Part shown: one piece after another, positions 13,809 through 13,824 of the stretch | How positions within the stretch are numbered: position 1 is the first letter of the stretch | Layout of the letters: each line of letters starts with the position of its first letter | Assembly: GCA_902493895.1 (NCBI GenBank) | Contig: CABUQW010000043.1 | Coordinates: 1-13,824 of the forward strand | Direction: 5' to 3' | Length of the DNA stretch: 13,824 nt | DNA from: an uncultured Collinsella sp. | GTDB taxonomy: Bacteria; Actinomycetota; Coriobacteriia; Coriobacteriales; Coriobacteriaceae | Translations under genes and position numbers: made by a program | The notes under the pieces: model-generated | What the model saw: only the letters and a program-made list of their open reading frames with translations | Told to the model about the DNA's origin: nothing | Database searches by the model: none

Positions 13809-13824
13809 CCCAGTTGAAGGAACG

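Noticed and set aside
13365..13824. Possible integration site at the tRNA 3' end
   Set aside because: No repeat of the tRNA 3' end was found downstream, and no integrase is present.
1..13824. CRISPR arrays, insertion sequences, riboswitches
   Set aside because: No regularly spaced direct repeats, transposase genes or recognisable riboswitch cores were found by eye on either strand.

Overview
The window looks like a chromosomal segment from a high-GC gut actinobacterium of the class Coriobacteriia, most likely Collinsella or a close relative. That placement is an inference. It rests on strong G/C preference at third codon positions, a GlgC plus GlgD pair of the kind usual in Firmicutes-like glycogen operons, and long Lys/Ala/Thr-rich protein tails.

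Layout. Positions 1-11608 are read from the minus strand and form a complete glycogen locus. In transcription order the genes are glgB (branching enzyme), glgP (phosphorylase), glgC and glgD (ADP-glucose pyrophosphorylase catalytic and regulatory-type subunits, 4 bases apart) and glgA (glycogen synthase). A strong terminator-like hairpin follows glgA. After about 430 bases of unusually AT-rich intergenic DNA comes a GH13 alpha-glucan hydrolase, whose C-terminus lies beyond the left edge. To the right, on the plus strand, lie a HAD-family phosphatase and a thiamine pyrophosphokinase (a tight two-gene operon), then tRNA-Ala(GGC) with its own promoter and terminator, then about 340 bases with no convincing gene.

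How the genes work together. GlgC/GlgD make ADP-glucose, GlgA polymerises it, GlgB branches the polymer, GlgP recovers glucose-1-phosphate, and the GH13 enzyme would cut alpha-glucans or maltodextrins. Both ends of the locus carry copies of one 9-base element (TGGTAAAAC or its complement). Four exact copies were seen by eye, all in the two intergenic regions, so a shared sugar-responsive regulator is plausible.

Most unusual feature. The two enzymes that build the polymer carry histone-H1-like tails. GlgA has about 300 extra C-terminal residues with roughly a quarter Lys/Arg in the last 240. GlgB has about 70 at the C-terminus plus a short basic N-terminus. GlgC, GlgD and GlgP have none. Further points are hairpins at three of the four glg gene junctions, a possible ribosome-site hairpin before glgP, and two intergenic stretches with orphan inverted repeats and degenerate reading frames.
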